Positions 40,707 to 49,798 of a stretch of 64,000 nt of DNA are shown piece by piece. Source of the stretch: Hoylesella enoeca JCM 12259. Lineage in GTDB: Bacteria > Bacteroidota > Bacteroidia > Bacteroidales > Bacteroidaceae. The notes under the pieces are model-generated. The model was given only the letters and a program-made list of their open reading frames with translations. It made no database searches and was not told the origin of the DNA. The stretch lies in NCBI RefSeq assembly GCF_000613405.1, contig NZ_BAIX01000001.1, positions 114,746 through 178,745 of the forward strand, written 5' to 3'. Every line of letters starts with the position of its first letter. Position 1 is the stretch's first letter. The translations under genes and the position numbers were made by a program.

Positions 40707-42230
40707 TTAATAGGTGAGTCCCACGGTGAGACCCAGTTGTTGTCCGTTATTCTGTACATTGCCGAACCATTGATTTCCGACAAGTTCGCAATAAAGCGTT
40801 AATTGGCGTGCGTTTAACATGTAATCGCAGCGCAACTTACCGTTAATTGTCGTGCGATTAGCCGTTAGTTGTCGATAGGTTTCATTCACTTGTCTGACAA
40901 ACGGTGGTTTCATGTTGGCATAGGGCATTGTGATGGCCTTGTCGATGTTGGCAGAATAGCTGCCGCCCAACACGCATTCGAGGGCGAGGCGACGCGTAAC
41001 GGGGAAGAGCCACTGCGTCTCTAACCGGCCGTAAAGCCGCCGGTCGTCCATCTGCCGTTGCGGATATGCATAACGTTCGCAACTGTTTCGATAACCCACA
41101 GAGGTTTGCACATACCAGCAGACACGATTTTGCTGCCCGTAAACAGCGTGCAGCGAGGCATCCGTCAACCGGTGTTTATACATTGTCAGATCAGCTAACA
41201 CGGGGTATTCGCCACCCACTGCGTTGCCCGCCACATGTTCGTCGCCGCTTTTCCGCATGTGATCGAAGCAGCCGAAAATGGCCAAACGATGGGTGCCTTC
41301 GCGTTTCCAACCTGCCGTGAGATGTGCTCGTGCAACGTAAAGTGTGGTCAACGGCAGGGAGTTATATTCATCGGAGATGCGTTCATAATGATGTGTGGAA
41401 AATCTAAATGTACCGAACCAGCCTGCATCCGACGCAGGTTGGGCATCTAATTGCAGGCTGATGCCGCCACCTTCATAATATATGTTAGTGCGCGAAGCAG
41501 TGAAACGAGTATAATAAGAACCCAATCCTGTCATCTGATATTCGGTTGCTCCGCCGGCCTCTTGATAGAATGTGACGTCGTTGTTTTGCTTATAGATATT
41601 GCCTTCTACGGCCAACGCCCATCGCTGTTGCCCCCAATCGTGGGCTGCTCCGATGCGTAACGTGAGGTCGGAAACGATGCCGCGCATGCGTGGATCACGT
41701 TTACGATATTCCTGTTTGGCTCTGAACAGCAGTTCGCCGGCCGCTGTCCATCGACCGATCCGTGCTGCATAACCGCCGCCGAAACGGTAACGCTCACTGC
41801 GAGTGTTGCCTCCCACGGTATCGGCTAACACATAGGGGGCCAGCAAATCATAGTCGGTTGTGCTGTTCCAAGTGATGTCTCGCGTGCCGCCAGATGTGTA
41901 TGAGGCGGCACCCCACACCGTGGCACGGTCTGAAAGACGGATATACGAATCGGCTTGGAGCATTCCCGACAGTGCGCCGGAGCCTTTTTGCATCACCACG
42001 GGCACTTTTTCGTGACGCCAATCGCCCTGAAAGAATAGGACAGAACGAGTCTTGCGGAAGGCCGTGCCATAAAGAGCGGGATTCGTCCAACCCTCGCTGC
42101 GCGTGCTGTTCCACATCACGGCACGCTCTGTTCGGGCCGAATCGAGTGTTGATGCACTCGTCTCTGCTGTTGGAGTGGGGATTACGAGCAGTGCGATTGC
42201 GTATCGGAAAAGTTTCATCAATCTATCCAT
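40707..42230 (-). CDS. DUF6850-like outer-membrane beta-barrel
   Basis: 507 residues. Signal peptide, then RSEGWTNPALYG and many alternating amphipathic strands with aromatic girdles, ending in GQQLGLTVGLTY. Looks like the DUF6850 barrel family that travels with DUF4876. No plug domain, so not a TonB receptor. Start at 42230 overlaps the end of the small lipoprotein gene by 13 bases (an alternative ATG lies at 42218). Residues about 451-481 are encoded by an 88-base array of the 22-bp repeat (locus H), yet the frame and strand pattern survive. Confidence 0.7.
   Translation of the reverse strand: MDRLMKLFRYAIALLVIPTPTAETSASTLDSARTERAVMWNSTRSEGWTNPALYGTAFRKTRSVLFFQGDWRHEKVPVVMQKGSGALSGMLQADSYIRLSDRATVWGAASYTSGGTRDITWNSTTDYDLLAPYVLADTVGGNTRSERYRFGGGYAARIGRWTAAGELLFRAKQEYRKRDPRMRGIVSDLTLRIGAAHDWGQQRWALAVEGNIYKQNNDVTFYQEAGGATEYQMTGLGSYYTRFTASRTNIYYEGGGISLQLDAQPASDAGWFGTFRFSTHHYERISDEYNSLPLTTLYVARAHLTAGWKREGTHRLAIFGCFDHMRKSGDEHVAGNAVGGEYPVLADLTMYKHRLTDASLHAVYGQQNRVCWYVQTSVGYRNSCERYAYPQRQMDDRRLYGRLETQWLFPVTRRLALECVLGGSYSANIDKAITMPYANMKPPFVRQVNETYRQLTANRTTINGKLRCDYMLNARQLTLYCELVGNQWFGNVQNNGQQLGLTVGLTY
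40790..40877. repeat. 22-bp degenerate tandem repeat, locus H (4 units), inside a coding sequence
   Basis: Four 22-base units (40790-40811, 40812-40833, 40834-40855, 40856-40877) of the same family found elsewhere between genes, here within the DUF6850 barrel gene. On the coding strand they specify YRQLTANRTTINGK, LRCDYMLN and ARQLTLYCE. Confidence 0.88.
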
Positions 42231-42598
42231 ATCACGTTCAACACCAAAGAATTGCCTTTCGTTTGAGCCATTTCGGCATAGTCGGTATAGGCTCTGAAAC
42301 GCCGCGTATATACTGTTCGAGCTGCGTTTGTATATTTGATCAGCCCCTCAATACTCACGATATAAGCGCCGCGCAGCAACGAAAGATGCAACGTCTGACC
42401 ATTGAAATCGGCCGAAGTGGTCACTTCTCGCGTATTGAGATTGGTCAAAACAGCCGTTGCTTGCACACGATCCACCGTGACAGTGTCGCCTGCATTCACC
42501 GTGACAGCAGCCTCTGCGAAATAGTCTTCATGCTCTTCGTGACAGGCACTGACGGCTATGATCACCGCAGCACATAATATATATATGAGTCTTCTCAT
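42218..42598 (-). CDS. Small lipoprotein with Ig-like fold, partner of the TonB receptor
   Basis: 126 residues. Lipobox VIIAVSAC (Cys about 19), then one beta-sandwich domain (VQATAVLTNLNTREVTTSADFNG, LHLSLLRGAYIVSIEGLIKYT). The pattern ATxxxxNxxT...LxxGxYxVxxxGxIxYT is shared with the N-terminus of the DUF4876 protein, so the two are probably paralogous modules. Lies between the TonB receptor and the barrel gene. No named function. Confidence 0.7.
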   Translation of the reverse strand: MRRLIYILCAAVIIAVSACHEEHEDYFAEAAVTVNAGDTVTVDRVQATAVLTNLNTREVTTSADFNGQTLHLSLLRGAYIVSIEGLIKYTNAARTVYTRRFRAYTDYAEMAQTKGNSLVLNVIWID

Positions 42599-42612
42599 TC
42601 TTTTCCTTTTCT

Positions 42613-42700
42613 ATTTTCATGTTACTTGCACGCCAATAAAGCGTTAGTTGCACGCTGATTAAGCATGAGTTGCATTGTGATTAACGGTTTCTTCTTTTGG
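42613..42700. repeat. 22-bp degenerate tandem repeat, locus I (3 units and a partial)
   Basis: A partial unit then three 22-base units (42635-42656, 42657-42678, 42679-42700) in the 172-base gap between the TonB receptor and the small lipoprotein gene of the same operon. Confidence 0.88.
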
Positions 42701-42770
42701 CGTTCTGACATGATCGTTTTGCAATTTTTATTTGTTCAGATCCTAGATCTCCTCATTTAGGGGACTAAGG

Positions 42771-45500
42771 CTATATCTTTACGTTCATCTCCAACCCGAA
42801 GTAAGGATTCACATGACGGCGAATCATCGTGCCGTTATCACGATAATCGGGCGTGTAATCCCATATTTTGTTGCAGAACATGGCAATATTCAGGCGGTCG
42901 TTGAGCAACTTCTTCGTCACTTTCAAGTTGAGATTCATACAGAAAGGGAGCGTTCTCTTGCGGTAGTCGGCATCTGTATAAGTTCTCACCAGCCATCGAA
43001 GATAGGTGTCTTGGGCGTCGGTGGGCTGCCAATCATGCACGCTTCCGTCGGCGCTCATATATTGATCGGGCGCGTTACTCAATCTTTGGCGTTGCGAAGA
43101 CGTGAACCATAAGCATTGCGCCGACACCGAAAAGCCTAACCGGAGTTTAGGTATATCTGTGTCGAAAGTGAAGTTTGTGTTGGCCATTTGATTTTTCACG
43201 CCGTCGACGTCTTTGTAAATGCCGACATAGGGAATTTGCTTTCCGCCCACAACTGCACTCGGACGCTGCATCGAAGTGATGGAATTGCGATAGAGTGTAA
43301 CAAACCATGCGCCTGTGATTGTCAGTCGGGTGTGAAACCGCTTGATGCGTTCGGAAGCGAAAGTGTATTCGATTCCGCGTTTCAATGTGCGACTGCCGTT
43401 GGTGCATTCACTGTGACCGAAAAGCTCTGTCACCGTTGTATATGGCAGATCAGACACTGATGGAGGCGCCGTTAGTGTGGAAGCGTTTATGCCCGAAGCA
43501 TCATATTGCTTGTAAGTAAAAGGTGAATAAATCGTGGAAGACCTGAACCCGGAACGCATGTCTTCGCGAAACAGTGTGACGGAAAGTCGATTTCCGCCGA
43601 CGTTTACGTCTGCACTGACCTCCCATTTCAGATTGCGCGCCGGACAAAGAGTTTCGTTGGTGGGATCGATTCTGTAAGTCTGCTGATTGATCAAACGGTA
43701 AGCGGGGTTGTTGTGATAATAATTCAGCTGTGTGATATCAAGATAAGCAAGGCCCGGATAGAGCTGATCCATCGTGGGAGTCTTGGTGTGTCGGCCCACG
43801 CCCACAGCTATCCGGACAGATGAAGAACGGTTGGCGAGGGTGAAACGGGGGAATGTCCAACCGGTATTTACACGTGGATCAAGATACACTTTACCGTGCA
43901 TCATATAGGTGGTGGGTAAATTCAGCATTTCGCTTGCACGTAAACCGCCCACCAACTCGAATCGATTTTGTCCCACAGAGACCGCGATTCGTTCTTCGGC
44001 ATAGGCCGAAACGGTGTGTAGCGCACGAATACTTGAAAGTCGACGAGCCCTTGCCGATGTGCCGGGATACAGCGGGCGGAGTGGGTCGAATACCTGACCG
44101 TACCCGTAATTCTTATCCATATTCCAATCGATTCCGATCAAAAGCGTATTGGAAACACGGTGTGTCGGAAGTTGAAAATGCGCATTCAGCTTAGCGAAAA
44201 GATTAAAAGGTTTGCCGTCTACATCCTGTGTGGCGGTGTAAGTGAAGGGTAACAGCACTGCGTTAGACTCTCCTTCGGCGAGCGTTGTGGCCGCAGGTGT
44301 CTCGCGTTGGAGCTGCACCAAACGGGTGCGTGACAACAAATCATGCTGGTAAGAACTCGAAACCGATGCGAGAAAAGACTTGAACCATGTTGCTCTTTTT
44401 GTTTTCACTTCCACCGAAGTGAGTGCAGCGATGCGATTATAAGTGGATTTATAGCGGTCGACATTACCGTAATTGAGGTCTGGATCGACCTTCGCACGAT
44501 CGAAAGAACCACCGTAATCGAGATTGGTTGATAGTTGGATGTCTTGCTTTTCACCCGTCCACAGCTTGCCAAAACGGGCTGAGAGCGTTATGCGCTGATA
44601 GTTTTCGAGAGTGTTTCGAGGGTCACTGCGAGCGTCGAGATAGTCTGCACTGAGGTTAAGCGTGCGTTTCCCGTTCCACTCGAAACCCTTGGCCAGGTGG
44701 AACAGTTTGCTTCCCATGTCGGCTTTCAGGCGTGCATTGAGATCGTGTCCGCCTCTTTTGCGCTCGATACGAACCACTCCACTGGTGAGATCTCCATATT
44801 CCACAGAGGGTATGCCGCGCACGATCTCCACGCGTTCGATATCATCTGTGGGGATGGTTCGCATATCTGCACCTTGGTTGGTGAAGTCTCTCGTGGTGGC
44901 TTTCAGCTCCCACGAACTTGCGAGAAACTGCATGTTGGCATTGTTACTGATAGGAGCGCCGTCAAGAATAAAACTTGTTCCGAGCGATGATGTGGCATAA
45001 TTGCTGTTTGAAGAGGGTAGGGCCTCGCGTAGGTGGATGGTGTTTGGCGCAGTGAGCGACGGATCATGAGCACGTCCACCGGGCAAAAGCTCGAGTAGAT
45101 CGGCAAATGATGAGGGTTGGAGATGCTCCATGGCGTGACGCCGAATGACAGAGGCGCCGGCCAAACCGCGCGATTCTTGTGCCGTGACAATCACTTCGCC
45201 GAGACGTTTCACATCGGGAACGAGCGTATAAACAGCTCCTTCGGCAGCCCTTACCGATAGCCGTTGATATCCAATATAGGTGATGATGAGTGTCTTTCCT
45301 GCTGCTGTATCGATGACGAAACGCCCCGAAACATCGGTCACAGCACCGCCTTTTTTCTGTCCTTCGACAGTGATGGTGGCGCCGACAATCGGTTCGTGAC
45401 TCTCCCGATCAAGCACCGTCGCATGGAGTTTTGATTGTGCCCAGCCGGCGAGTGTCCATAAACAGCATATACATAAAAGCCCGATTCTCACCTTCGTCAT
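42771..45500 (-). CDS. TonB-dependent receptor with carboxypeptidase-like N-terminal domain
   Basis: 909 residues. Signal peptide (LLCICCLWTLAGWAQ), CarboxypepD_reg-like domain (ATVLDRESHEPIVGATITVEGQKKGGAVTDVSGRFVID), a TonB-box-like GEVIVTAQ near residue 100, plug domain (LQPSSFADLLELLPGG, ILDGAPISNNAN, DIERVEIVRGIPSVEYGDLTSGVVRI) and a 22-strand barrel. No SusD partner is nearby, so it is not a standard glycan importer. It heads a run with two surface lipoproteins, a DUF6850 barrel and an M16 protease, which suggests uptake of a protein-, peptide- or metal-linked ligand. Confidence 0.9.
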   Translation of the reverse strand: MTKVRIGLLCICCLWTLAGWAQSKLHATVLDRESHEPIVGATITVEGQKKGGAVTDVSGRFVIDTAAGKTLIITYIGYQRLSVRAAEGAVYTLVPDVKRLGEVIVTAQESRGLAGASVIRRHAMEHLQPSSFADLLELLPGGRAHDPSLTAPNTIHLREALPSSNSNYATSSLGTSFILDGAPISNNANMQFLASSWELKATTRDFTNQGADMRTIPTDDIERVEIVRGIPSVEYGDLTSGVVRIERKRGGHDLNARLKADMGSKLFHLAKGFEWNGKRTLNLSADYLDARSDPRNTLENYQRITLSARFGKLWTGEKQDIQLSTNLDYGGSFDRAKVDPDLNYGNVDRYKSTYNRIAALTSVEVKTKRATWFKSFLASVSSSYQHDLLSRTRLVQLQRETPAATTLAEGESNAVLLPFTYTATQDVDGKPFNLFAKLNAHFQLPTHRVSNTLLIGIDWNMDKNYGYGQVFDPLRPLYPGTSARARRLSSIRALHTVSAYAEERIAVSVGQNRFELVGGLRASEMLNLPTTYMMHGKVYLDPRVNTGWTFPRFTLANRSSSVRIAVGVGRHTKTPTMDQLYPGLAYLDITQLNYYHNNPAYRLINQQTYRIDPTNETLCPARNLKWEVSADVNVGGNRLSVTLFREDMRSGFRSSTIYSPFTYKQYDASGINASTLTAPPSVSDLPYTTVTELFGHSECTNGSRTLKRGIEYTFASERIKRFHTRLTITGAWFVTLYRNSITSMQRPSAVVGGKQIPYVGIYKDVDGVKNQMANTNFTFDTDIPKLRLGFSVSAQCLWFTSSQRQRLSNAPDQYMSADGSVHDWQPTDAQDTYLRWLVRTYTDADYRKRTLPFCMNLNLKVTKKLLNDRLNIAMFCNKIWDYTPDYRDNGTMIRRHVNPYFGLEMNVKI

Positions 45501-45524
45501 GGAGTAACTCTCTTAATAAGTGTG

Positions 45525-45555
45525 CAAAATTAAGAGGAATCGGATAGTTAGGCAA
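45525..45555 (-). promoter_or_regulatory. Promoter of the TonB receptor operon
   Basis: Minus strand TTG (45553-45555), 20-base spacer, TAATTTTG (45525-45532), 25 bases before the start codon. Confidence 0.7.
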
Positions 45556-45713
45556 TACCTAAAAATAAGTATTCAAGAGGAAATTAGACATTGATATACC
45601 AATAGTTAAGTATGTATTCGTTTCAAGTATAGGAATAAAAGAACATCAAAAATGCCCTACTCTCATCTTGACTTCTCTCCATTCTGGAACAGACTAAGAA
45701 AAAGGCATCTTCT

Positions 45714-45801
45714 CATTAACCGTTAGTTGCACGTTGATTAACGGTTAGTTGTAATGCGATTAAGCGTTAATCAGGAGGTGATTCACGCTTCCTGAAAAAA
45801 G
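45714..45801. repeat. 22-bp degenerate tandem repeat, locus J (4 units)
   Basis: Four units of 22 bases; the first two are very close to consensus (CATTAACCGTTAGTTGCACG and GATTAACGGTTAGTTGTAAT). Confidence 0.93.
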
Positions 45802-45810
45802 AGGGATGAA

Positions 45811-45893
45811 TTAATGAGTGAACAAGTGAACCAGTAAACAAGTAAAAGGGAGGCCTTGGTTCACTCATTTACTTGTCCACTGGTCTATTTGTT
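45811..45893. repeat. Imperfect inverted repeat of the ACAAGTGAAC type
   Basis: A run of GAGTGAACAAGTGAACCAGT type is followed by its approximate complement (GGTTCACTCATTTACTTGTC), giving a long imperfect hairpin just downstream of the FadL-type gene end. It may act as a terminator. The same word family recurs at 63760-63920. Confidence 0.6.
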
Positions 45894-45930
45894 TACAGAG
45901 AGTTCGGGATCACTCCGAACTTCCGCTCAA

Positions 45931-47451
45931 TTAGAAATCGATGTCGATGCCCACGCCGAGAACCTTGTTGGTGCGGGTGAAATCGTCAGTGTTGACGGCG
46001 GTCAATGTCGAGTAAGTTTGCTGATATTCCTTTTTATGATGCTCATAATTGGTCCAGAAGTAAGCCACATTGACCGAAGCATTCTTCATGATGCGGAATT
46101 TAGCTCCGAAACCGACGGAATAACTGCTTGTGACGAAACTCAGATCGCTGAGGTAAGAACCGTCGCCCAGTCCGTACTTGGTGCGCTGTATACCCGCACT
46201 GACGAGTATTCGATCCGTGATATCCCATTCGGCACCAGCCAAAAGCTCCTGTGTGTTGTGCTTCAAGAGCTTTTGTTTGTCATTTGCCATGCGTGCACCT
46301 TTGTCGAAGAAATAGTGATAGCCGGCCATCACACGCACCGATGGCAGAATGGAATACTGTGCGCCGAGCGTCCAAAGACCCGGCAGATCATTGGGCGTGT
46401 TCACTCCTTGCGGGAAGAGTCCGGTGTCATCGCGTTTCGTGTCGTTCTCAATGTTGAGATGCGTGTTGAATTCCAAACGAGTGGCTACGTTCCAACTCCC
46501 TTGTTTGAAGTCGATACCGATAATGGGCGTCACGCCCCATCCCGTCTGCGTACAGTCCAAATAACGATCTTTTACTTGGCCTGCGGCCTCGCGCATCTTG
46601 GTGGCTCCCGCAGAGTATTGCGCTGCGGCTGCGGCCAATTTGGCCTTCACGGTGGGGTCTGTAGCAGCTGCTGCCTGTGCATTGAATGCTGCCGCTTTGT
46701 TTGAAAGATCCGTAGCCTGCGCCTCGAAATAAGGATTCAGTTGCACGTCTTTACCGTTGATATTGGCCGAAATATTAGTGATGCTTCCCTTATACTTATT
46801 ATATACGTAATTAAAACGCATGCCGGCATAGGCCGAAAGATGGTCGGTGAGCTTGTAAGTAGCACCTAATTGTAGGCCAAAAACATACTGTTGACCTTTG
46901 ATATAACTGTTAACCGCATAGCCGGGTGTCTTGGATGTCAATCCTTGCGAGGCAAGTTGGGCTGGAATCAACGCTATTTGGCGCTCGAACGAACCTAATC
47001 CGTCGTTGTAAGTACACTTTCCACCGCCCCCGTTTAGGGCAAAACCGAGTTGAAATCCCCATCGATCATAATTCAGCGCAGCCTGAAACGAAGGCAGAAC
47101 AGGCACCGAAGCCTTGCCGACAAACGATTTACGCCCCTGTTCATCACCGCCGTTGAGTTTGAAAGGTTGCTCAAACGGCGTACCTTTCAGCATTGGAACT
47201 GTGATACCACTCAGCACGGTGCGAGTTTGATACACGTTTTGCACGTTGAAAGAGAAGTGAAATCCTTTGTTGAGAAAGGCCACGCCGGCCGGATTACTAT
47301 ATACACCGTCGATGCCGATGGCACCGTCTCGGGCTGGATTTCGTAAAAAAGCAATGTTGTGGTTGGTGTTGGTGAGTAGTCCGCCAGCGCGAACCGAAGC
47401 CCCGGATATCGTTACCAACAAAGCGATAAGGGCTGATTTGAATTGATACAT
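45931..47451 (-). CDS. FadL/OmpP1-family outer-membrane transporter
   Basis: About 506 residues from ATG 47451 (MYQFKSALIALLVTISGASVRAGG); the frame extends ten codons further. Family marks: GGLLTNTNHNIAFLRNPARDGAIGIDGVYSNPAGVAFLNKGFHFS, the N-terminal hatch and first strand of FadL porins, then long barrel strands and a last strand VLGVGIDIDF ending in Phe. An Ala-rich helical insert (AFNAQAAAATDPTVKAKLAAAAAQ) lies near residues 240-270 in an external loop. Likely imports hydrophobic compounds such as fatty acids. A TAACTTTG box sits at 47479-47486. Confidence 0.88.
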   Translation of the reverse strand: MYQFKSALIALLVTISGASVRAGGLLTNTNHNIAFLRNPARDGAIGIDGVYSNPAGVAFLNKGFHFSFNVQNVYQTRTVLSGITVPMLKGTPFEQPFKLNGGDEQGRKSFVGKASVPVLPSFQAALNYDRWGFQLGFALNGGGGKCTYNDGLGSFERQIALIPAQLASQGLTSKTPGYAVNSYIKGQQYVFGLQLGATYKLTDHLSAYAGMRFNYVYNKYKGSITNISANINGKDVQLNPYFEAQATDLSNKAAAFNAQAAAATDPTVKAKLAAAAAQYSAGATKMREAAGQVKDRYLDCTQTGWGVTPIIGIDFKQGSWNVATRLEFNTHLNIENDTKRDDTGLFPQGVNTPNDLPGLWTLGAQYSILPSVRVMAGYHYFFDKGARMANDKQKLLKHNTQELLAGAEWDITDRILVSAGIQRTKYGLGDGSYLSDLSFVTSSYSVGFGAKFRIMKNASVNVAYFWTNYEHHKKEYQQTYSTLTAVNTDDFTRTNKVLGVGIDIDF

Positions 47452-47478
47452 ACTAAAAAACGTTTCACAATTTGGTCG

Positions 47479-47486
47479 CAAAGTTA
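47479..47486 (-). promoter_or_regulatory. FadL-type gene promoter -7 box
   Basis: TAACTTTG on the minus strand, 28 bases before the start codon. Confidence 0.6.
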
Positions 47487-47549
47487 GTATGATTGTTCCT
47501 TATTTCTGTAAATCAAAATAATTTATTACAATTTGTTAACGTGTAAAAA

Positions 47550-47615
47550 GAATGATGCTACACAATTCCTGCGGTTTGTGTAACCATCATTCGATCTTTG
47601 ACAAACGAAAGATCG
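47550..47615 (-). terminator. Paired hairpins after the 7TM-HD gene
   Basis: Two stems follow the minus-strand stop: CGATCTTT / AAAGATCG (47592-47615), and a longer one pairing GAATGATG-CTACACAA with TTTGTGTA-ACCATCATTC (47550-47592). They separate the HD gene from the FadL-type gene. One is probably a terminator. Confidence 0.55.
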
Positions 47616-47626
47616 TTTATCCGAAA

Positions 47627-49690
47627 TCATTCATCTTTCTTCTTTAATTCAGGATATTGAATGCGCGTGTGATAGATAGATTTGAGTCGTTCGATAGCCA
47701 CCTGTTTGGCAATGGCAATGTCTCGGAATGTGATGGGACACTCCTTAAAGAATCCTTCGGCCACTTGACCGTCTATCAGTTTGTTAACCAGATTGCTAAT
47801 ACTGTCTTCCGTGTATTCGGACAGCGATCGAGAGGCTGCCTCAACAGTGTCGCACATCATCAGAATAGCCTGTTCGCGGGTGAAAGGATTGGGTCCCGGA
47901 TAAGAGAACAACGCCTTATCGACTTCTTCATCGGGGTGTTCGTTCTTGTATTTGATATAAAAATATTTAGCCATTCCGGTTCCGTGATGAGTCAAAATAA
48001 AGTCTTTGATGATCGTGGGAAGATTCTCTTGCTCGGCCATCTTTACTCCTTCTGTGACGTGACTCACGATAATACGAGCGCTTTCGCGGTAATCCATTCC
48101 GCGATGAGGGTCTACCCCCACTTGATTCTCTGTGAAAAAGACGGGATTTGCCATCTTACCGATGTCGTGATAGAGTGCCCCTGTGCGCACGAGCAGACTG
48201 TTGGCACCAATCCGATTGGCAATTTCGGCCGCGAGATTACCCACAGTGATGGAGTGTTGGAACGTGCCCGGAGCCACCTCACTGAGGTCTCTGAGGATGC
48301 CGCGGTTGGTATTTGACAACTCAAACAGCGTGACGCTGGACACGAATCCGAATGTTTTCTCAATGACAAACATCAACGGATAGGCCAGCAAAAGCAATAC
48401 GCCGTTGACCATGAAATGCGTGTACATTGTGTTGTCGAGCTTCGACAGGTCGTTGCTTTGTATCAATTGAAGAGAGAAAAAGACCAAAGACGTGGCCAGC
48501 GTAACGAAGATCGCCGTCTTGAATACTTGTGCCCGACTCGATAATTCACGCAGTGAGAAAATGACGACAAGGCCTGCCGAGATTTCAATAATGATAAATT
48601 CGTATTGGTATTTCACTGCAGCGGCACAGATAAGTATCATTGTTACGTGAGAAATAAAGGCTGTGCGCGAGTCCATAAAGATGCCGATGAACATCGGAAC
48701 AATGGCCAATGGGATGATGTAAACACTCAAAATGTTGTGTTCCATCATCAAAGAAACGATGACAGGAAATATTGTAATCAAGGCATAAAGCATTGAGATA
48801 CTATGTGGCTTATCGAAATAATTCTTGCGAAAGAGCGACAAATAAAGTGTAAACAAGATCATTATCACCGACACGAAGATCGTTTGTCCGATAATTGTCA
48901 TGGTGATTTCCTCCGAACTTGCACTCCTTCGCTTCATCTCTCGTTCAAAAGATGAAAGCACACGATAGGTGTAATCGCTCACAATATCGCCTCGGTCGAT
49001 AATCTTCTGGCCGCTCATCACCATTCCGCTGGCTATCGGAATGCTGCTGAGAAGATCATTTCGCTCGGTTTCGCTACGCTCTTTGTCGTACACGAGATTA
49101 GGAGTAAGATAATCATTGAGATTGCAACGTTGCAGAATTTGTCGTTGAGGAGCCAGTTTTTCATCTAAAAACAAGCGTTCATAAGCTGCCATTGTAGAGA
49201 AAATACAATTGATTTGCACGCTCTGTGCTTTCTTCCCGTTGACGATTCGCACCATACTTGTCGAGTCTTTAAATATGGTGTTATAATCGGGAGTAGCCAT
49301 AATACCAGCTTGGTAAAGCCTATGCAATCTGTCGGCGATGACAGACAAATAGTCTTTGGATAGTCCGGGAATACCTGCTTTGAAGTCTTTCAGAAAGTTT
49401 CCGATCTGTGTTTGCTCCACTGTCGGGTCGTAATTATAATAAGGTTGGAATACTGAGAGTATCGAATCTCGTTCTGCTTTGATCGCTTCATCGGTCTTAT
49501 AAATAGGGAAGTCGAACTTTGCAATGAATGAATTATACATCCACGGCTTGCCCATATCATAGTGGAAGCGCAGCTCTTCCTTTCTTGGCAGAGACCAAAC
49601 AATAATTGCCACTGTTCCAATAATCAGCCCGGTGCGCGCGAGAAGATTGTGCCCATAACGACTGTTATATGATTTGAATTTCCGCATCAT
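47627..49690 (-). CDS. 7TM-HD domain protein (PgpH-like, c-di-AMP phosphodiesterase family)
   Basis: About 687 residues from ATG 49690/49687 (the frame opens at 49741). One N-terminal TM helix, an extracytoplasmic domain (7TMR-HDED type, FQPYYNYDPTVEQTQIGNFLKDFKAG), about seven TM helices (residues 280-460) and a cytoplasmic HD domain with HSITVGNLAAEIANRIGANSLLVRTGALYHDIGKMANPVFF and ILTHHGTG. PgpH-type members hydrolyse cyclic di-AMP; assignment of that activity here is by family only. Divergent from gltX. Confidence 0.9.
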   Translation of the reverse strand: MMRKFKSYNSRYGHNLLARTGLIIGTVAIIVWSLPRKEELRFHYDMGKPWMYNSFIAKFDFPIYKTDEAIKAERDSILSVFQPYYNYDPTVEQTQIGNFLKDFKAGIPGLSKDYLSVIADRLHRLYQAGIMATPDYNTIFKDSTSMVRIVNGKKAQSVQINCIFSTMAAYERLFLDEKLAPQRQILQRCNLNDYLTPNLVYDKERSETERNDLLSSIPIASGMVMSGQKIIDRGDIVSDYTYRVLSSFEREMKRRSASSEEITMTIIGQTIFVSVIMILFTLYLSLFRKNYFDKPHSISMLYALITIFPVIVSLMMEHNILSVYIIPLAIVPMFIGIFMDSRTAFISHVTMILICAAAVKYQYEFIIIEISAGLVVIFSLRELSSRAQVFKTAIFVTLATSLVFFSLQLIQSNDLSKLDNTMYTHFMVNGVLLLLAYPLMFVIEKTFGFVSSVTLFELSNTNRGILRDLSEVAPGTFQHSITVGNLAAEIANRIGANSLLVRTGALYHDIGKMANPVFFTENQVGVDPHRGMDYRESARIIVSHVTEGVKMAEQENLPTIIKDFILTHHGTGMAKYFYIKYKNEHPDEEVDKALFSYPGPNPFTREQAILMMCDTVEAASRSLSEYTEDSISNLVNKLIDGQVAEGFFKECPITFRDIAIAKQVAIERLKSIYHTRIQYPELKKKDE

Positions 49691-49758
49691 ACTGCTCTCT
49701 TCATTTGATTTACCTTGCGAAAATACTAAAAAAGCGGTCAATATTCGAATATTTATCG

Positions 49759-49766
49759 TAATTTTG
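49759..49766 (+). promoter_or_regulatory. gltX promoter -7 box
   Basis: TAATTTTG, 33 bases before the gltX ATG, in the short divergent gap with the 7TM-HD gene. Confidence 0.6.
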
Positions 49767-49798
49767 CACGGAATTCAAGCATTGATTACATCTTGATT

